A DNA stretch of 64,000 bases from Neobacillus driksii. GTDB taxonomy: Bacteria; Bacillota; Bacilli; Bacillales; Cytobacillaceae. A program made the position numbers and the translations under genes. The notes beneath the pieces were generated by a model. It was not told where the DNA came from and did not search any database. It worked only from the letters and a program-made list of their open reading frames with translations. Every line of letters starts with the position of its first letter. The stretch's first letter is position 1. The stretch spans positions 18,457-82,456 of the forward strand of contig NZ_JACCBX010000015.1 in NCBI RefSeq assembly GCF_013409995.1, in the 5' to 3' direction. Positions 60,564-64,000 of this stretch are shown piece after piece.

Positions 60564-61091
60564 CTATGCTTTGTAATAAGGTGGAATGCGAAGCCATTCA
60601 TGCCGATCTAAATACTGTTTCATAATTAAACCAGCAGTCGTTTTTCTCGCGATAATCTTCGAGAATATTAATCCAACATCAGCTCGAATGGATTCAGTAA
60701 GTCCTTTAGAAGCATAATTAACTCCCATGGCTAGATTATAGGACATTAAATTAGCCATTTCTTCATCATTTAACTTAGCACCCTCTGGAATTTCCTTAAA
60801 ATCACCAGTAGGTTTTTCAGGTGTAGATTGAGGAAAAGGTACCCCTTCCTTCATAAGAAACTCTTCAAGCTCGTCTCTAATCGGAATATGCACGGTTTCC
60901 TTTATATCCTTTAATATTTGTTTCAATTCTGGATCTTGGGCAAGATTGATTCCGATTTCTTCATTTCGCATCGTTGTTTCTGTACCTAAAAGAAAAAACC
61001 ATAGATTAGAAACCTCCATCACATTTAAAGGTCTTTTCTTACCGTCCATAAATGGTTGAAATATATCTTGTATTAGTTCAAGTACCTTCAT
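60564..61091 (-). CDS. DUF3231-family protein
   Basis: 175 aa, all-helical, with KPTGDFKEIPEGAKL and DRHEWLRIPPYY near the C-terminus, as in the Bacillus DUF3231 (ferritin-like) family. The ATG at 61091 is preferred over the frame-extending TTG at 61109. It follows the GMC oxidoreductase by 57 bases and may be co-transcribed. Confidence 0.72.
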   Translation of the reverse strand: MKVLELIQDIFQPFMDGKKRPLNVMEVSNLWFFLLGTETTMRNEEIGINLAQDPELKQILKDIKETVHIPIRDELEEFLMKEGVPFPQSTPEKPTGDFKEIPEGAKLNDEEMANLMSYNLAMGVNYASKGLTESIRADVGLIFSKIIARKTTAGLIMKQYLDRHEWLRIPPYYKA

Positions 61092-61148
61092 GTTAGAAAA
61101 TCCCACCAAACTTTGATATTTTATGTTGGTAGCTTTTCCATTTCATCC

Positions 61149-62861
61149 CTATAGCATGCGATTAAAATACTTTTTAAATAATTTTTCGGCAGTACGGGTA
61201 GCCAATGCTTGTGTGGTAAGGGTAGGATTGACTCCGCCCAGACTATTGAAATGGACGCTGTTGTCAGCGATATATAACCGTTTTACTTGAAAGGATTCGC
61301 AGTCCTGATCAACAACAAAGCCTATACGCATAGTACTTTCTATATGAATCATCATTCCCGCCGGCCAATTTGTCCAAATTACTTTTCTGGCCCCTGCCTT
61401 CCTTAATAAGTCTGCTGCTAAATTAACCAGTTGACCCCGTTTCCTTCGTGACTGTTTAGTTGGCTGGTAGCTCACAACAGGGACAAATCCATTTTCATCA
61501 CGAAGTAACGGATCGAGAGTAATCCCGTTCCGCTGGTCCACTTCATCATCGGTACTGACTAAAATATTTAACGTTTTACGGTAGGAATCCATTGATTCTT
61601 TTAATTCATAACCGTATAGACGCCCCTTAATATCCCACGGATCATTTATCTCAGGCTTGTTTAGAAAAGAGTAACCTGACTGACTCAACTCATAGAAAGA
61701 AGCTGTTAAGCCTGGACTCATCCCAACCGATTGCAGAGTTCCAAGTCCGGGATAATCGAATCTCGCCGCGCATGTATTTCCTACATAGGGATTAATATCT
61801 GAGGTTCCCAATATAGGGATCAAATCCTTTTCATCAAATATGCCGGATACCCAATCCATATAATGATTTACCAATCCTTTTCCTACCCATGGATTATCAG
61901 GCAATCCTGAATTTAACCAAAGCCTTGGACTTTCAATGCTTCCAGCAGCCATTACAATGATTTCTGCCCTTAGCTCTTCCTGTTCACCTGTCCAAGTATC
62001 CCTAATATTTACCCCTATGGCATGGAGCCCTTTTGACGGGTTATTTTCTGTTATAATTTCTATAACAAAGGCATTTGGTCTAATACAGACATTCCCTGTG
62101 TTTAAAGCAAGTGGCACATAGCTGACATTCGTGGACCGTTTTGCAATTTTATCTATAGATGGACCATGTGGGCAGCCGTTAATGCAATGCCCCGCAAGCG
62201 TGCAGCCTTCCATCCAGGATAATTGTTCGTCAGTGATGTTTAGATTTGTTATATTTTCATTAGGAGGCAAAATTGCATTCGGCTGCGGCCTATACCCTGG
62301 ACCTTTCACATCCAGTGTAGGAATCAAATTCCAGCCTGCTTTCTTTGCACCATAATAAAATAATTCCTCCTTTGCTGTCGTGGCCGCAAAGTTCACCGGT
62401 AATGTTGCTTCCACCTTTTCATAATATGGTACAAGTTCCCGGTAGGAAAGCGGCCAGACCTTATCAATTGCCGCTGGAAAGGCACGTGGACAATTAGCCG
62501 TATAGGTTTGGGTGGTTCCTCCAACACCGGAACATTGCCAAATTACGCCTTTTTGGTTAGCGTGGCGAAACCATTGGGAACGATTCCGATCCGCCGGTCC
62601 CCATCGAAACCTTCCCGAAACTAAATCATTCATATTCATTTCAAATTTATTTAATAGTTGTTTATAGAGCGTGACATCCAAGTCATCTTTTGTGGAACTG
62701 GATACTCCTCCAGGCTGTAAATTTGGATTTGGCCACTTTTTATTCCCGTACCAGGGACCAGCTTCTAAAACCAAAACCGTTAATCCCAATTCTCCCAGCT
62801 CTTTTGCTATAACCGCTCCTCCACCGCCAGCACCAATTACAATCACGTCCTGATTAGACAT
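61149..62861 (-). CDS. GMC-family flavin oxidoreductase (gluconate/sugar dehydrogenase-like large subunit)
   Basis: 570 aa. N-terminal FAD motif GAGGGGAVIAKEL at 10-22, VLEAGP, GVGGTTQTYTAN, and a C-terminal ADNSVHFNSLGGVNPTLT with the catalytic His/Asn region. Oxidises an alcohol group of a sugar or sugar acid. Its stop-start adjoins the small-subunit gene upstream. No cytochrome-c subunit or Tat signal is seen, so electron acceptor and location are open. Confidence 0.82.
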   Translation of the reverse strand: MSNQDVIVIGAGGGGAVIAKELGELGLTVLVLEAGPWYGNKKWPNPNLQPGGVSSSTKDDLDVTLYKQLLNKFEMNMNDLVSGRFRWGPADRNRSQWFRHANQKGVIWQCSGVGGTTQTYTANCPRAFPAAIDKVWPLSYRELVPYYEKVEATLPVNFAATTAKEELFYYGAKKAGWNLIPTLDVKGPGYRPQPNAILPPNENITNLNITDEQLSWMEGCTLAGHCINGCPHGPSIDKIAKRSTNVSYVPLALNTGNVCIRPNAFVIEIITENNPSKGLHAIGVNIRDTWTGEQEELRAEIIVMAAGSIESPRLWLNSGLPDNPWVGKGLVNHYMDWVSGIFDEKDLIPILGTSDINPYVGNTCAARFDYPGLGTLQSVGMSPGLTASFYELSQSGYSFLNKPEINDPWDIKGRLYGYELKESMDSYRKTLNILVSTDDEVDQRNGITLDPLLRDENGFVPVVSYQPTKQSRRKRGQLVNLAADLLRKAGARKVIWTNWPAGMMIHIESTMRIGFVVDQDCESFQVKRLYIADNSVHFNSLGGVNPTLTTQALATRTAEKLFKKYFNRML

Positions 62862-63521
62862 TTACTGGTCCACCTTCCTGTGCTGGATGATTGCTAAGAA
62901 CCCGCGAAAATCCCGGTATCCAAATGATGGACCTGGATATTGGACCTGGAACCATCCAGGTGGAAAATATTCGACTCTTCTATATTCAGGAGATAATAAT
63001 CGTGTTTTTCCGTATGCCGGCCATTCCGAATAGTGACAAAACATAGGAAGTTCATTTAGGACATCCATCATATTTCGTACGAGTACCGGGTTATTTTTGT
63101 ATGGAATGCTCAAATATTCAAGATTAATATCCAGGCGTTCAATTATAGTAATCGCCCTTAACCTATCTATTGGTGAAAGTGCAGAGAAAAGTCCTCCGCT
63201 AGGATAAGCTGTTCCATTTAATGGGTAAAAAATCTGCCCCTTCTGAATTAACCGTGCCGCTCCTGCGTCCAGTAATTCCGCAGTCGATTTCGACATGGAA
63301 CCATTAACGAAATTAAACTGCTCTTTTACAGGGAAGGCAATGGAATGATCTAATATCCAAATAACATACTCATAAACATGTAATTCCTGCGCTCCAGCCA
63401 CATGAACAGTTCCAATATAATCTTTTTGTTTAAGATGGGGTGGAATGATAGCTTCAACTAGTGACCGAAAAGTGGATATGATATAAGGATTTAAGGTTAC
63501 ACTCCTTCCACTTGCTTCCAA
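62862..63521 (-). CDS. Gluconate 2-dehydrogenase subunit 3-like small subunit
   Basis: 219 aa. FRSLVEAIIPPH, LFSALSPIDRLRAI and GYRDFRGFLAIIQHRK fit the subunit-3 family that partners GMC dehydrogenases. It directly precedes the GMC gene. No signal peptide is obvious, unlike the exported enzymes of Gram-negatives. Confidence 0.75.
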   Translation of the reverse strand: MEASGRSVTLNPYIISTFRSLVEAIIPPHLKQKDYIGTVHVAGAQELHVYEYVIWILDHSIAFPVKEQFNFVNGSMSKSTAELLDAGAARLIQKGQIFYPLNGTAYPSGGLFSALSPIDRLRAITIIERLDINLEYLSIPYKNNPVLVRNMMDVLNELPMFCHYSEWPAYGKTRLLSPEYRRVEYFPPGWFQVQYPGPSFGYRDFRGFLAIIQHRKVDQ

Positions 63522-63617
63522 ATTCCCCCCACCTCCTTTTTAAGGAATGTTTCTTGCCCTTCATATTAATATTTATGTTTTCTTCCTTCTATGTATGGAA
63601 ATTAATTAGTGAAAAAA

Positions 63618-63660
63618 CAAATAAGGCGAACAGTGAATGCTCCTGTCCGCCTTTGTTTTA
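63618..63660 (-). terminator. Terminator of paiB
   Basis: AAGGCGAACAG and CTGTCCGCCTT around a 10-base loop; T-rich stretch follows on the minus strand. Confidence 0.78.
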
Positions 63661-63735
63661 TTATTAAACTATAACCGTTTCCTGTTCCACCTTTTCCTAA
63701 AACGTAGCTAATTTGCTATGTTGTACACTACACAG

Positions 63736-64000
63736 TCAACCATTACTTTTTTCAATATTTTTCTTCATTAGTTGTGCTATATCTTTATCATTTTGATCCG
63801 AACTATTTCCTAATTGTTTAATAATTAGTTCCTGTCTAGCTACGGGATGATTTTGACTTAGTTTTGCCTTCCCCTCAATTTTATTAATGGTGATTTTAAA
63901 ACCTACAATGCCTTTACTCATGCCCTTTATATAAGTTTCATCAACGTTCCCCAAATGATAGGAACTATCTGGTTTTTCATATTTACTTACCATGTCTGCC
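63736..64000 (-). CDS. paiB: PaiB-like FMN-binding regulator, 3' fragment
   Basis: C-terminal 88 codons only; the 5' part lies beyond the window and the frame continues to the edge. The segment GIVGFKITINKIEGKAKLSQN is the PaiB/FMN-binding negative regulator signature. Family members bind FMN and repress sporulation or protease genes. Confidence 0.75.
   Translation of the reverse strand, partial: ADMVSKYEKPDSSYHLGNVDETYIKGMSKGIVGFKITINKIEGKAKLSQNHPVARQELIIKQLGNSSDQNDKDIAQLMKKNIEKSNG

Overview
The window reads as chromosome of a low-GC, endospore-forming Bacillaceae member (Bacillus/Neobacillus type). The evidence is A+T-rich sequence, strong GGAGG ribosome binding sites, TTG and GTG starts, a T-box leader, CcpA-type cre sites, and many Bacillus families (AzgA permease, GPH transporters, DUF3231, YggT, PaiB). 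I see no rRNA, tRNA, prophage, insertion sequence or CRISPR array. All functions are inferred from sequence reading; no database search was run.

Region 1 (1-22.1 kb) is a sugar-acid locus. It holds gluconokinase, a LarE-type sulfur transferase, an SDR mannonate/fructuronate oxidoreductase, a LarA-superfamily (nickel-pincer) epimerase homologue, glucuronate isomerase UxaC, 6-phosphogluconate dehydrogenase, three GPH-family transporters, and two paralogous ROK repressors. An AraC-type regulator leads an operon of two Gfo/Idh/MocA dehydrogenases and two xylose-isomerase-like TIM barrels. Five promoters share a palindromic operator with core GTTTANNRAAC, and a sixth copy is degenerate. No mannonate dehydratase or KDG kinase/aldolase is present here. 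The genes spell another route: glucuronate > fructuronate > mannonate > (2-epimerisation) gluconate > 6-phosphogluconate > ribulose-5-phosphate. This is my main candidate for an undescribed system.

Region 2 (22-44.8 kb) is housekeeping and accessory genes: DinB, a DEDDh exonuclease, a TetR/metallo-hydrolase pair with two operator palindromes, tandem DoxX proteins, a purine permease, a diguanylate cyclase, a phospholipase-A2-like mini-protein, a SpoT-like HD hydrolase, an esterase, five GNAT acetyltransferases, a glutathionyl-hydroquinone-reductase-like enzyme and a second methionyl-tRNA synthetase under a Met T-box. It also holds two tandem copies of a likely small RNA (30.46-30.77 kb) and two of the window's three 51-52 bp tandem-repeat arrays (the third is at the left edge).

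Region 3 (44.8-64 kb) holds the fructose operon fruR-fruK-fruA, a dihydroorotate-dehydrogenase-like/membrane fusion, several very small proteins, a C4-dicarboxylate symporter with a DctS-DctR-type two-component system, a two-gene chromate transporter, a TetR-controlled membrane protein with three operator copies, a GMC oxidoreductase with its small subunit, and the 3' end of paiB at the right edge.
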